This document shows, in pieces, positions 50,206 to 59,465 of a stretch of 64,000 bases of DNA. The DNA lies in assembly GCF_000517125.1 (NCBI RefSeq), contig NZ_KI912155.1, positions 1,902,696 through 1,966,695 on the forward strand, written 5' to 3'. Under the pieces are notes generated by a model, which saw only the letters and a program-made list of their open reading frames with translations, was not told the origin of the DNA and made no database searches. The translations under genes and the position numbers were made by a program. The DNA is from Arthrobacter sp. MA-N2. GTDB lineage: Bacteria; Actinomycetota; Actinomycetes; Actinomycetales; Micrococcaceae. Position 1 is the first letter of the stretch. Each line of letters begins with the position of its first letter.

Positions 50206-51876
50206 ATGACTGCAACGCTTGTCGCCAAAGAGCTCTCCGGCGGCCACGGTCACCGCACCCTGTTCTCGAAGCTCTCACTCACAGTGGCGCCCGGAGATGT
50301 AGTGGGAGTTGTCGGCGCGAACGGCGCCGGGAAATCTACTCTCCTGCGCATCCTTGCCGGAGCCGACCGCCCCCAAGAGGGCACCGTCAGCCTCGCTCCG
50401 AGCGACGCCTTTGTGGGGTGGCTGCCCCAGGAACACGAACGGACTCCCGGAGAAACTGTTGCCGCCTACATTGGCCGCCGCACTGGTTGTGCCCAGGCCA
50501 CGGCCGAGATGGAGGCCGGCGCCGAGGGCCTCGCCGCCGGAACCCCAGACGCCGACGACGCTTACTCCGTGGCTTTTGACCGCTGGATGGCATCGGGGGC
50601 AGCAGACCTGGATGACCGGATCCCTGCGGTGTTGGCCGAACTGGGGCTAGAGGCGGGCCCGGATGCGCTCATGACAGGCCTGTCCGGCGGCCAAGCCGCC
50701 CGGGTTGCGTTGGCCGCGCTCCTGCTAAGCCGTTTCGACGTGGTGCTCCTCGACGAACCCACCAATGACCTGGACCTCGACGGACTCGCCCGGCTCGAAT
50801 CATTCGTCCAGGGCCTTCGCGGCGGCGCCGTGCTGGTCTCGCATGACCGGGAGTTCCTGGCCCGTTGCATCACCAAAGTGCTGGAACTTGACCTGGCACA
50901 GAACAGCGTGGCGGTCTACGACGGCGGATACGATTCCTTCCTCGACGAGCGGGCGGTGGCAAAGCGGCACGCCCGTGAACGCTACGAGGAATTCGCGAAC
51001 ACCAAGGCAGATCTTGTGTCCCGGGCCCGGACCCAGCGCGAGTGGAGCTCGCAGGGTGTCCGCAACGCCATGAAGAAGAACCCCGACAACGACAAAATCC
51101 GCCGGGCGGCCAGCGCCGAGTCTTCGGAAAAGCAGGCCCAGAAGGTCCGGCAGATGGAATCGCGCATCGCCCGGCTTGACGAGGTGGAAGAGCCTCGCAA
51201 GGAATGGCAACTGCAGTTCAGCATCGGCCAGGCTCCGCGCTCCAGCTCGGTAGTGGCAACCTTGCGGGACGTCGTGGCACATCAAGGCGATTTCACCCTT
51301 GGACCCGTCAATCTCCAACTCAACGCCGGAGAACGCATTGGCATTACGGGACCCAACGGCGCAGGAAAATCCACCCTCCTGCGGCTCTTGCTGGGACTTC
51401 AACAGCCCGACGCCGGAGACGCCTCCATGGGCGTGTCGGTGGCGATCGGCGAGATCGACCAAGCCCGGGGACTGCTGGCAGGGCATCTCACCCTGGCAGA
51501 CGCCGTCGAAGCCGTTCTGAGCGAGTGGAATTCCGCAGACGTCCGCACCCTTCTGGCAAAGTTCGGCCTCAAGGCGGACCACACGTCCCGTACCGTGGAT
51601 TCCTTGTCTCCCGGCGAACGCACCCGCGCGGCGCTCGCGCTGCTGCAGGCCCGCGGCGTGAACCTGCTGGTACTGGACGAACCCACCAATCACCTTGACT
51701 TGCCGGCTATCGAACAGCTTGAGGAAGCCCTAGACGGTTACGACGGCGCGCTCTTGCTGGTCACGCACGATCGCCGTTTGCTTGAAAACGTCCGGCTCGA
51801 TTCCCGCTGGCACCTTGACAACGGCACCGTGACCGAACTGCACCACACTTCCGGAATGGGGAATCACAAGCCATGA
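50206..51876 (+). CDS. ABC-F family ATPase
   Basis: 556 residues; ATG 50206 with GAGAGGA upstream. Two ABC modules without membrane segments: Walker A G-A-N-G-A-G-K-S-T and G-P-N-G-A-G-K-S-T, signatures L-S-G-G-Q-A and L-S-P-G-E-R, Walker B D-E-P-T-N-D-L-D and D-E-P-T-N-H-L-D, with the interdomain (PtIM) linker R-E-W-S-S-Q-G-V-R-N-A-M-K-K. ABC-F proteins act on the ribosome, in translation control or antibiotic protection. Its stop overlaps the next gene by four bases. Hairpin repeats in the leader could mediate attenuation. Confidence 0.94.
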   Translation: MTATLVAKELSGGHGHRTLFSKLSLTVAPGDVVGVVGANGAGKSTLLRILAGADRPQEGTVSLAPSDAFVGWLPQEHERTPGETVAAYIGRRTGCAQATAEMEAGAEGLAAGTPDADDAYSVAFDRWMASGAADLDDRIPAVLAELGLEAGPDALMTGLSGGQAARVALAALLLSRFDVVLLDEPTNDLDLDGLARLESFVQGLRGGAVLVSHDREFLARCITKVLELDLAQNSVAVYDGGYDSFLDERAVAKRHARERYEEFANTKADLVSRARTQREWSSQGVRNAMKKNPDNDKIRRAASAESSEKQAQKVRQMESRIARLDEVEEPRKEWQLQFSIGQAPRSSSVVATLRDVVAHQGDFTLGPVNLQLNAGERIGITGPNGAGKSTLLRLLLGLQQPDAGDASMGVSVAIGEIDQARGLLAGHLTLADAVEAVLSEWNSADVRTLLAKFGLKADHTSRTVDSLSPGERTRAALALLQARGVNLLVLDEPTNHLDLPAIEQLEEALDGYDGALLLVTHDRRLLENVRLDSRWHLDNGTVTELHHTSGMGNHKP

Positions 51877-53786
51877 GCATGGATGGCGTCGCTTGGCGCT
51901 CGCTCTACAACATCACCCGCGCCAAGAGCGGCTCCCAGCCGTTCTCCCGGGAAACCATCAAACGCGTGCTCGCGTTCGCTAAACCGTACCGAAACAAGCT
52001 GATCGCCTTCGTGGTGGCCTCCATTGCCGGTGCTTTCCTTGCCGTGGCCACCCCGGTGCTGGCCGGCAAGGTGGTAAACGCGATCATCGCCCGTTCAGGC
52101 GCGGACGTCGTGATAGGGCTGGCCGGACTCATCGCCGCCGTGGCGGTCGCTGATGCAGGGGTGGGATTGTTGACCCGCTGGCTGTCCTCGGTGATCGGCG
52201 AAGGCGTGATCGTGGATCTGCGGACGCGCGTGTTCGACCATGTGCAGCGCATGCCCATCGCGTTCTTCACCAGGACCCGTACGGGTGCCCTCGTCAGCCG
52301 GCTCAACAACGACGTCATCGGCGCCCAGTCGGCTTTCGCAGGCACCCTCTCCGGAGTGGTCAGCAACATCGTGTCGTTGGTCTTGACCCTCGTGGTCATG
52401 CTCAACACCTCGTGGCTGGTCACCGTGCTGGCGATGGTGTTGTTGCCGATCTTCCTCATTCCTGCGCGCCGCATGGGCTCCAAATTGGCCGATCTCCGGC
52501 GCGAAGCAGCGTCCCACAATGCGGCCATGGGAACCCAGATGACGGAGCGTTTCTCCGCACCCGGCGCCACGCTCGTAAAGCTGTTCGGCCGCCCGGACGA
52601 AGAGTCCGCCGAGTTCGCCCTGCGTGCGGGCCGTGTGCGGGACATCGGTGTCCGTACTGCCATGTTGCAGTTCACGTTCATCACCGCTCTGACGCTGGTT
52701 TCGGCCCTCGCCCTCGCGCTCGTTTATGGATTGGGCGGTTGGCTGGCCCTCGGCGGGCAGCTGGCAGCGGGCGACGTCGTCGTGCTGGCGCTGCTGCTCA
52801 CCCGCCTCTATGCGCCGCTCACGGCGCTCTCCAGTGCCCACGTGGAGGTCATGAGCGCGCTGGTCAGCTTCGAGCGGGTCTTCGAGATCCTGGATCTTGA
52901 GCCGCTCATCCAGGAGAAGCCGGACGCTGTCGCTGTGCCCTCAGGACCAGTTGCGGTGGAGTTCGACGACGTCCGTTTTGCCTACCCGTCCGCGGACAAG
53001 GTGTCCCTCGCGTCCCTTGAGGAAGTGGCCACACTGGACACCCGCGGAGGAGAGGAAGTCCTTCACGGCATCAGCTTCCGCGTAGAACCCGGCCAGACCG
53101 TGGCCCTGGTGGGGTCCTCCGGCGCGGGCAAGTCCACGGTGGCCCAGTTGCTGTCCCGCCTGTACGACGTCGATTCCGGCGCCGTGCGCCTCGGCGGGCA
53201 CGGGCCGGGTACCGGACTGGACATCCGGGATGCCACGTTCGATTCCCTCCGGGCAACCCTGGGCATGGTCACGCAGGATGGACATCTGTTCCACGAAAGC
53301 ATTGCCTCGAATTTGAGGCTGGCCCGGCCTGGAGCGACGGACGAGGAAATGTGGGGAGTCCTCCGGCGCGCCCGCCTCGAAACGATGGTCCGCTCGCTGC
53401 CGGATGGCTTGGAGACCGTGGTGGGGGAGCGCGGCTACCGTCTTTCCGGCGGGGAACGCCAGCGCCTTACCATTGCCCGCCTCCTTATCGCCCAGCCAAG
53501 CGTCGTCATTCTGGACGAAGCCACGGCAGCTTTGGATTCCACGAGCGAAGCCGCCGTCCAGGCGGCCCTGGGCGAGGCGCTCGAAGGGCGCACCGCCGTC
53601 GTGATCGCTCACCGGCTCTCCACCATCCGGGCCGCCGATGTCATCCTGGTGGTGGAGGACGGCTCGATCGTTGAGCGCGGAACGCACGCGGAGCTTCTCG
53701 CCGCGGACGGTCGCTACGCTGAGCTGTATAACACGCAATTCGCGGAGGCTACGGCCGTGGCCCAGGAAGCTGTTCCGGAACTGTAG
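51873..53786 (+). CDS. ABC exporter (fused TM and ATPase domains)
   Basis: 637 residues; six membrane helices (residues ~35-330), then the ATPase domain: Walker A G-S-S-G-A-G-K-S-T, Q-loop V-T-Q-D, signature R-L-S-G-G-E-R-Q-R, Walker B V-I-L-D-E-A-T-A-A-L-D and H-loop A-H-R-L-S-T-I. There is an unusual ~20-residue insertion between the second strand and Walker A (S-L-A-S-L-E-E-V-A-T-L-D-T-R-G-G-E-E-V). A type IV (MsbA/LmrA-like) homodimeric exporter. Coupling to the ABC-F gene suggests both respond to the same inhibitor, but the substrate is unknown. Confidence 0.93.
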   Translation: MSMDGVAWRSLYNITRAKSGSQPFSRETIKRVLAFAKPYRNKLIAFVVASIAGAFLAVATPVLAGKVVNAIIARSGADVVIGLAGLIAAVAVADAGVGLLTRWLSSVIGEGVIVDLRTRVFDHVQRMPIAFFTRTRTGALVSRLNNDVIGAQSAFAGTLSGVVSNIVSLVLTLVVMLNTSWLVTVLAMVLLPIFLIPARRMGSKLADLRREAASHNAAMGTQMTERFSAPGATLVKLFGRPDEESAEFALRAGRVRDIGVRTAMLQFTFITALTLVSALALALVYGLGGWLALGGQLAAGDVVVLALLLTRLYAPLTALSSAHVEVMSALVSFERVFEILDLEPLIQEKPDAVAVPSGPVAVEFDDVRFAYPSADKVSLASLEEVATLDTRGGEEVLHGISFRVEPGQTVALVGSSGAGKSTVAQLLSRLYDVDSGAVRLGGHGPGTGLDIRDATFDSLRATLGMVTQDGHLFHESIASNLRLARPGATDEEMWGVLRRARLETMVRSLPDGLETVVGERGYRLSGGERQRLTIARLLIAQPSVVILDEATAALDSTSEAAVQAALGEALEGRTAVVIAHRLSTIRAADVILVVEDGSIVERGTHAELLAADGRYAELYNTQFAEATAVAQEAVPEL

Positions 53787-53967
53787 ACGCGGTCCCGGGT
53801 TTCGAGGCTCCGCCTCTGCCAGGCGAGACGGTGGACCGGGCCTCGGCGGTGTCACGCTGAGCAACCTTTCAGCGCCTCGCGTCGCGTACAGCCTGGAAAT
53901 TCGGGGGACCGGGGATCGGCCACGGCCAAAAACCTGTGCTATGTGATGCTGATGGTGTCATCGCCAA

Positions 53968-54900
53968 TCAGTTTCGGCTGGGCTGCCGGGCTTCCGGGGC
54001 GACCTGGATGCGGTTTCGGCCGGCGGACTTGGCTGCATATAAGGCTATGTCGGCCTCTTTCAGGAGCCGTTCGCTGCTGACCCGGTGCTCGGGAACATAG
54101 GCTGAGAGTCCAGCGCTCAGGGTCAGGGTGCCCGAAGGGTTTCCGGAATGGGGAATGCCGAGGCCCTGTACGGCGTCCAGCGCGCGTTCGAGCCTGGTTT
54201 GTGCGCCGGCCGCCGACTGTCCTGGCAGCAGGAAGAGGAATTCCTCCCCGCCGAATCGATAGATTCCATCGCTTTGGCGGCTTTCACCGGCAAGCGACGC
54301 TGCGACTGCCTGTAGCGCAGAGTCACCGGCCTGATGGCCGTAGATGTCGTTGTATCTCTTGAAATTGTCCACATCGCAAATGGCCAGGCTGTAGTCCGTA
54401 CCGTAGCGTGCACACTTGCGGTGCAGCTGTTCCAGGTCTTCTGAGAGCTTGAGCCGGTTATGGAGCTTCGTCAGGGGATCGGTGCGGGCTTGCTCCGCGA
54501 GCGCGGCGCGGTAGCGCGCAAGATCGGTATGCAATGATGTCACCCTTTGCGCCACCAGCAGGCGGGTATGCAGGACGAAGGGGTCCAACGGTTTGGCCAC
54601 GTAGTCATCCGCGCCGGCGTGCATGCCCGCGACGACGTCCTCATGGGAGTCCTTCGACGTGACGAGGACGAGATAGGTGTAGGAGTCGCCTTCCGCGGAG
54701 CGAATGGCACGGCAGAGCTCGAGTCCATTGAGGCCAGGCATCATCAGGTCGGTCACCACCACCTGCGGTCGGTGTTGCTTGTACAGCTCCCACGCGGAAT
54801 TGCCGTCCGCGGCCACAATGCATTCGTGTCCGTAGTGCTCAACTGCCGCCTGCGCCACCAGTCGTGAACCGAAGTCGTCGTCCGCTACCAGCACCTTCAT
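53968..54900 (-). CDS. Response-regulator diguanylate cyclase (REC-GGDEF)
   Basis: 310 residues from ATG 54900, overlapping the kinase stop by four bases. REC domain (1-120) with acidic D-D-D (7-9), phospho-acceptor D51 and K-P-L switch. GGDEF domain with G-G-E-E-F (217-221), a competent variant, and an inhibitory I-site R-Q-S-D (208-211) exactly five residues upstream. It should make c-di-GMP when phosphorylated by the co-encoded hybrid kinase and be feedback-inhibited. The 181-base gap to the convergent ABC exporter holds only a small GAGGC-TCC-GCCTC hairpin (53804-53816). Confidence 0.95.
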   Translation of the reverse strand: MKVLVADDDFGSRLVAQAAVEHYGHECIVAADGNSAWELYKQHRPQVVVTDLMMPGLNGLELCRAIRSAEGDSYTYLVLVTSKDSHEDVVAGMHAGADDYVAKPLDPFVLHTRLLVAQRVTSLHTDLARYRAALAEQARTDPLTKLHNRLKLSEDLEQLHRKCARYGTDYSLAICDVDNFKRYNDIYGHQAGDSALQAVAASLAGESRQSDGIYRFGGEEFLFLLPGQSAAGAQTRLERALDAVQGLGIPHSGNPSGTLTLSAGLSAYVPEHRVSSERLLKEADIALYAAKSAGRNRIQVAPEARQPSRN

Positions 54901-57900
54901 GGGGCCACCGACAGGGTCCGGTCCAACGCTTGCTCGACAAGGGCCAGTTCGGTCTCAAGCCTGGCGAGAAGTGCGGGATCAACGGGCACTCCGTTTGACG
55001 AGCTGCGTTCCAGATCCGCACACATTCTGGATGCCCGGGCGGCTCCAATATTGGCTGCCGCGCCCTTCAATTTATGGGCCACCTGCCGGAAGTCCTCGCC
55101 GCCCCCGTTGTCCAGGGCCTGGCGGAGTGCTTCCAGGCTCGGTTGGATGTCCCCCCGGAAGGCACCGGCCGCAGCAGGCAGCAAGCCGAATCCGTCCACG
55201 GGTCCCAAGTTGCGCAACGTTTCCAGCCTCGCCGGATCCAGCACGGGTACCGCGCTTTCCTTCGAGGCCGCGGGCACCCACCGGGAGAGAACCCTGTCCA
55301 ATTTGTCCATGTCCACCGGTTTGGTGAGGTAATCGTCCATGCCCGCGGCGAGGCACCGCTCATGATCCTCATCCATGGCGCCGGCGGTCATGGCAATGAC
55401 GGGGAGCCTCCGGCGTCCATCCTGCCGTGCCCGGATGGCTTTGGTGGCCTCGAATCCGTCCATGACGGGCATGTGGCAGTCCATCAGGACCGCGGCATAC
55501 TCAGTTGCCACCGTGGCGGTAACTGCTTCACTACCGTTGGCAACCACGTCGGCCTTGTACCCGAGCTTCGCCACCATGCTCCGGGCGACGAGCTGGTTGA
55601 CCTCGTTGTCCTCCACGACCAAAATAAGGCCGCGCGAAGGCTGGCTGATGGCAACGGGAGCCACGGGCGAAACGATCGGCGCAGACGCAGGCGGACGGGT
55701 GGCGACAAGGCGCATGAGCCGATCGTAGAATTCGGAGCTGCGCACGGGCTTCGTCAACCATTCCTGGACCCCGGCGGCCACCAGTTCGGCTTTGTCCACA
55801 TTCATGGTGGATGTCAGCATCATGATCCGTAGGGAATCCAGTGCGATGTCGGTGCTCAGCTCGTGGGCCAGCTCCAGTCCGTTCATGTGGGGCATGACCA
55901 TGTCCAGCACAGCAATGTCGAACGGACGTCCGGCCGCGGCCGCCTCGCGGCAGCGCTCCAACCCTTGTTGGGCTTCGCCGACTGCCTCCGGAATCATCTG
56001 CCAGCCCGCCAATTGCGCTTTGAGCACCAGCCGGTTGCTCGCGTTGTCATCCACCACCAGGACCCGCAGTCCCCTCAGTTGCCCGGGCGAGATCGACGCC
56101 GGAGTTGCGGCCGGTTCCGTCGCAGCCAACGGGAGGGTGACCCAGAAAGTGCTGCCGTTCCCCAAGGAACTGTCCACCCCGATCTCGCCGCCCATCACCT
56201 CGGTAAGCCTGCGCGAGATGGCCAGCCCAAGGCCGGTTCCGCCGTACTGCCGAGTGGTGGAGGCATCGGCCTGTGAGAAGGACTCGAAGAGCCGGTAATG
56301 GTCTGCTGCGTCGATTCCGATTCCGGTGTCACGGACTTCGAAGCGAACCCGCACGTCCGCAGGGCCTTGTTCCACGACCTTTACGCTGATGACGACTTCC
56401 CCGGACGGAGTGAATTTCACGGCATTCGAGGCCAAGTTGAGCAGGATCTGCCTGATGCGGCCAGCGTCACCCACCAGCATCGCCGGAACTTCCGGCCGGC
56501 AGTACGCGATCAACTCCAGGCCTTTGGCCTGGGCGGCTTCGGCAAGGAGGACTGCGAGTTCCTCCACCAGGATGCGTGGATTGAACGGCGCCGGATCTAG
56601 ATCGACTTTGCCGGCTTCGAGTTTTGAGAAGTCCAGAATGTCATTGATCAGCGTCAGCAGCGCTTCGCCGGCCCCTTTGACTCCCTCGGCATATTGGCGC
56701 TGGGTATCCTCCAAGGGGGTGTCCAGTAGCAGACCGGTCAATCCAATGACCCCGTTCATCGGGGTACGGATTTCATGGCTCATCGTCGCCAGGAACTCTG
56801 ACTTCAAGCGGCTGGCTTCCTCGGCGGCTTCCCGGGCTGTGACCAGCTCCGCCTCCGCGATCCGGCGTTCCGTAATGTCCTGGGCTATTGTGGCGACTCC
56901 GTGAATGCCTTCGCTGCCGCGGATCGGGGACATGGTCAGCGAGACGGGAACGATGGAACCGTCGATGCGGACCCGGTGCGTTTCGAAGCTGTGCGTTTCC
57001 CCGCCGGCCCTGATGGCTGCCAGGAGGTCTTCTTCTTCGTCCCGGAGTTCATCCGGAATGATGAAGGAGACATGCTTGCCGATTGCCTCCGAGGCGCTGT
57101 ATCCGTAGATCCGTTCGGCCCCTGGATTCCAACTGGTGATGACGCCGTCCACGGTCTTGCCCACGATGGCATCCGCGGAGGAGTTGACGATCGCGGCGAG
57201 GCCTTCGAGCTCCGCAGTGCGTTCGGCAACCTTGGATTCGAGATCCCGGGTCAAGTTGATGTTCTCCAGGATCATGAGGGTCTGGCGCGTGATGGTCAGG
57301 ACCAGCACCGTGAGTCCTACAGCCTGGAGGAAAGGGTCGCCGGGACGACCGACACGTATGGGCGCCACCATGACCGCCCCGAAGACGGGGACGTAGGGAA
57401 GGAGTTCCACGGCCAGGGTGTAGAGTCGACGGTCCGTGCGGCGCTTGTGGCCGTAAGGGACCAGCGGCGCCAATGCGATCAGGAGGAACGCCGTGATCCA
57501 GCCCGCCGCCAGCGGCGTCCCGGTCAGCCCGGTGACGCCTTCGAAGGTCAGTTTCACGAAGGTACTGTCAGCGAGTGCCAGGACGAGGAGTCCGCCACCT
57601 AGGCACACCCATCTGAGCCGCTCACCCGGGGCCCTCCGCATGGTGAGCATGAGGACGATGGAAACCATCACGATGTCGGTAACCGGGAAGGCGAGGCCGG
57701 TGAGATGGACAAGTGTCTCCTGCCCTTCGGCCTTGTACATGGCACCGAGCACAGTGGCCCAGCTCATGAACAGCACCGCAGAGGCGATCACTGCCGAATC
57801 CAAGAGGGCGCGCAGGAAAGCAAGCCGCGAAACGCGGGGACGCGGGAACAGGTAGAGGGCCATCGCGGCAGGGATCGCGTAAACGATGAAAGCGGCATCC

Positions 57901-58256
57901 GCTATGGAAGGGTAGGGATACTCGTGGTTTCGGGTGAGCCCAAAGAAGGTCCAGATAGATTGACCGATGGTCCATACGAAGGTGGCAAGCGCCATGATCC
58001 ACCACGCACGGGAGCTTGCGTCCCTTCGCATCGCGGCATGGGCGCAACTCACTGTGGCGAGCAGCGCGGACGCCAGGATAGCGAGATCACCCGCCGACTG
58101 TGCCGCCGGCGTCCGTTGGTTTGCGCCGAGGAACACAATCAGGATCACTACGGCCGTACCGAGAGCAAAGGCTGTCCAAGCAAGGACCGGCCGGGGAACG
58201 CCAGATCTGCCCATGCGGCCAAGCATGGCGTTACGGCGCTCGTCAAGAGACTGCAT
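54897..58256 (-). CDS. Hybrid sensor histidine kinase (TM-PAS-HisKA-HATPase-REC-REC-Hpt)
   Basis: 1119 residues. Domains in order: about nine hydrophobic helices (~20-335) forming a membrane sensor, PAS (~350-465), HisKA with H494 in T-M-S-H-E-I-R-T-P-M, HATPase_c (~590-710, N-A-V-K-F-T-P-S-G, G-G-T-G-L-G-L-A-I), REC1 with D785, REC2 with D926, and a C-terminal Hpt domain with H1061 in A-H-K-L-K-G-A-A-A-N. All phosphotransfer residues are present, so it can run a His-Asp-His-Asp relay ending at D51 of the downstream REC-GGDEF. Signal unknown. Confidence 0.95.
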   Translation of the reverse strand: MQSLDERRNAMLGRMGRSGVPRPVLAWTAFALGTAVVILIVFLGANQRTPAAQSAGDLAILASALLATVSCAHAAMRRDASSRAWWIMALATFVWTIGQSIWTFFGLTRNHEYPYPSIADAAFIVYAIPAAMALYLFPRPRVSRLAFLRALLDSAVIASAVLFMSWATVLGAMYKAEGQETLVHLTGLAFPVTDIVMVSIVLMLTMRRAPGERLRWVCLGGGLLVLALADSTFVKLTFEGVTGLTGTPLAAGWITAFLLIALAPLVPYGHKRRTDRRLYTLAVELLPYVPVFGAVMVAPIRVGRPGDPFLQAVGLTVLVLTITRQTLMILENINLTRDLESKVAERTAELEGLAAIVNSSADAIVGKTVDGVITSWNPGAERIYGYSASEAIGKHVSFIIPDELRDEEEDLLAAIRAGGETHSFETHRVRIDGSIVPVSLTMSPIRGSEGIHGVATIAQDITERRIAEAELVTAREAAEEASRLKSEFLATMSHEIRTPMNGVIGLTGLLLDTPLEDTQRQYAEGVKGAGEALLTLINDILDFSKLEAGKVDLDPAPFNPRILVEELAVLLAEAAQAKGLELIAYCRPEVPAMLVGDAGRIRQILLNLASNAVKFTPSGEVVISVKVVEQGPADVRVRFEVRDTGIGIDAADHYRLFESFSQADASTTRQYGGTGLGLAISRRLTEVMGGEIGVDSSLGNGSTFWVTLPLAATEPAATPASISPGQLRGLRVLVVDDNASNRLVLKAQLAGWQMIPEAVGEAQQGLERCREAAAAGRPFDIAVLDMVMPHMNGLELAHELSTDIALDSLRIMMLTSTMNVDKAELVAAGVQEWLTKPVRSSEFYDRLMRLVATRPPASAPIVSPVAPVAISQPSRGLILVVEDNEVNQLVARSMVAKLGYKADVVANGSEAVTATVATEYAAVLMDCHMPVMDGFEATKAIRARQDGRRRLPVIAMTAGAMDEDHERCLAAGMDDYLTKPVDMDKLDRVLSRWVPAASKESAVPVLDPARLETLRNLGPVDGFGLLPAAAGAFRGDIQPSLEALRQALDNGGGEDFRQVAHKLKGAAANIGAARASRMCADLERSSSNGVPVDPALLARLETELALVEQALDRTLSVAP

Positions 58257-58396
58257 GCGATCCCCCAGCTGGATCTGACAATGCGAACCTGAATTAGGTT
58301 AAAGCAACTTTGCCACCATAAGCGCCAAAGCTCCACTACTTCGCGGCAATAGTGACAAGTGTGCCGGAACCGGACTTCCTTTGCTCCGTGGTGCCT

Positions 58397-58813
58397 TTAC
58401 CTTTTCCCGAGCAAAGGCAAGACGTGGTCGGTGAGGAGCGGGGCCAGGTCGTCCGGAAGCTCGGCCGTGAGATCCAACCAGCGGATCTCCGCGATCTCGG
58501 CGCAGGGCTGGGCCTCCCACGTGCCCGGCGCAGTAAACACCGTCGCTTCGATGTCCGTAGCGGCCTCGTTGGCGGCGGCAGCCAGCCAGGTTCCCAGGGG
58601 TTCCAGATCGGCGGGGCCGACGTCGATTCCGACTTCCTCGGCCAGCTCGCGGGAAGCCGCTTCAGCCGCAGTTTCACCCGGTTCGGGCTTGCCGCCCGGG
58701 TGCATGAACTTGTCGGTGCCGCGCTTGCGCACCGTCAGCAGACGTCCGGCGCCGTCGTAGACGCAGACCGCGCTGACGACAATCAGGTCCTTGGCTCGAT
58801 TGTCGTGGGTCAT
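58397..58813 (-). CDS. Nudix hydrolase
   Basis: 138 residues from ATG 58813, with AGGAGG upstream; an in-frame longer start overlaps the preceding gene. The Nudix box is complete (G-G-K-P-E-P-G-E-T-A followed by R-E-L-A-E-E-V-G-I), within V-S-A-V-C-V-Y-D-G-A-G-R-L-L-T-V-R-K-R-G-T. It hydrolyses a nucleoside-diphosphate-linked substrate; MutT-like sanitisation is possible but specificity is unknown. Overlaps the DUF6314 stop by four bases. Confidence 0.93.
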   Translation of the reverse strand: MTHDNRAKDLIVVSAVCVYDGAGRLLTVRKRGTDKFMHPGGKPEPGETAAEAASRELAEEVGIDVGPADLEPLGTWLAAAANEAATDIEATVFTAPGTWEAQPCAEIAEIRWLDLTAELPDDLAPLLTDHVLPLLGKR

Positions 58814-59265
58814 TGCGCCCTCCTGAGCCGGGATTCCAGCAGCAGATCCTTGGCAGGTCCTTGGACGTCCCACGCGTAGCTGAAGGCATCCGGCCCTCCC
58901 CAGCGGTAATTGACTTTGTAGTCATCGGGATCGCACCAGTGGCTGTCCTCGCTGGCATGGCTGCTGAAGCTCATACGGTGGAATGGTTTGCCATCCGGGA
59001 AGCAGACATCCATGGCTGAGGGGGATTCCGAAGGCCGCAGGAGGTATTCGCGAAAGGTCGGGCCGGTGTGCGTAGGCCAGCTCATGGTGCCGTCCTCGCG
59101 GAGGAGGAGTCCGCCGTCGGGAGCTTCTGTATAGCGCACGACGCCGGTGAAGGTGCCGCGCGCTCCGCTTGCCCGGTCCCGGAGGGACCGTTCCACGGTC
59201 CAGCTGCCGTGCAGGTAGGCCCGCAGGTCCTGAATCGGAGACGAATCGCGCAGCTGGTCTTTCAA
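58810..59265 (-). CDS. DUF6314 family protein
   Basis: 151 residues. The only reasonable start is TTG 59265, which begins one base after the tRNA-Arg gene on the same strand, leaving no room for an SD. The sequence has a calycin-like beta-barrel pattern: L-H-G-S-W-T-V-E-R-S-L-R-D..G-T-F-T-G-V-V-R-Y-T-E..L-L-L-R-E-D-G-T-M-S-W and W-D-V-Q-G-P-A-K-D-L-L-L-E-S-R-L-R-R. Function unknown; translationally coupled to the Nudix gene. Confidence 0.82.
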   Translation of the reverse strand: MKDQLRDSSPIQDLRAYLHGSWTVERSLRDRASGARGTFTGVVRYTEAPDGGLLLREDGTMSWPTHTGPTFREYLLRPSESPSAMDVCFPDGKPFHRMSFSSHASEDSHWCDPDDYKVNYRWGGPDAFSYAWDVQGPAKDLLLESRLRRAQ

Positions 59266-59266
59266 G

Positions 59267-59339
59267 TGCCCTCGATTGGAATCGAACCAACGACACCGGC
59301 TTTAGGAGAGCCGTGCTCTATCCACTGAGCTACGAGGGC
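59267..59339 (-). tRNA. tRNA-Arg (anticodon CCT)
   Basis: On the minus strand, acceptor arms GCCCTCG and CGAGGGC pair perfectly. D arm AGCTCAGTGGATAGAGC, anticodon arm CGGCT-CTCCTAA-AGCCG with anticodon CCT reading AGG, and T arm GGTTCGATTCC are all present. Discriminator A; CCA is not encoded. Confidence 0.97.
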
Positions 59340-59465
59340 CTGTGCACCCGCTCGAAGCTCCTGGGAGCCGCTGGCCGGGCACGCATACAAGCATACAAGC
59401 TGCCGGGGCAGCCCTCGAACACCGGCGGGCGGCGCCGCTGGACGCCGCGCGCTAGGCTGGCCCGG

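Noticed and set aside
58289..58307. Iron box (TTAGGTTA...) upstream of the hybrid kinase
   Set aside because: Only the left half matches the DtxR consensus; the right arm is absent.
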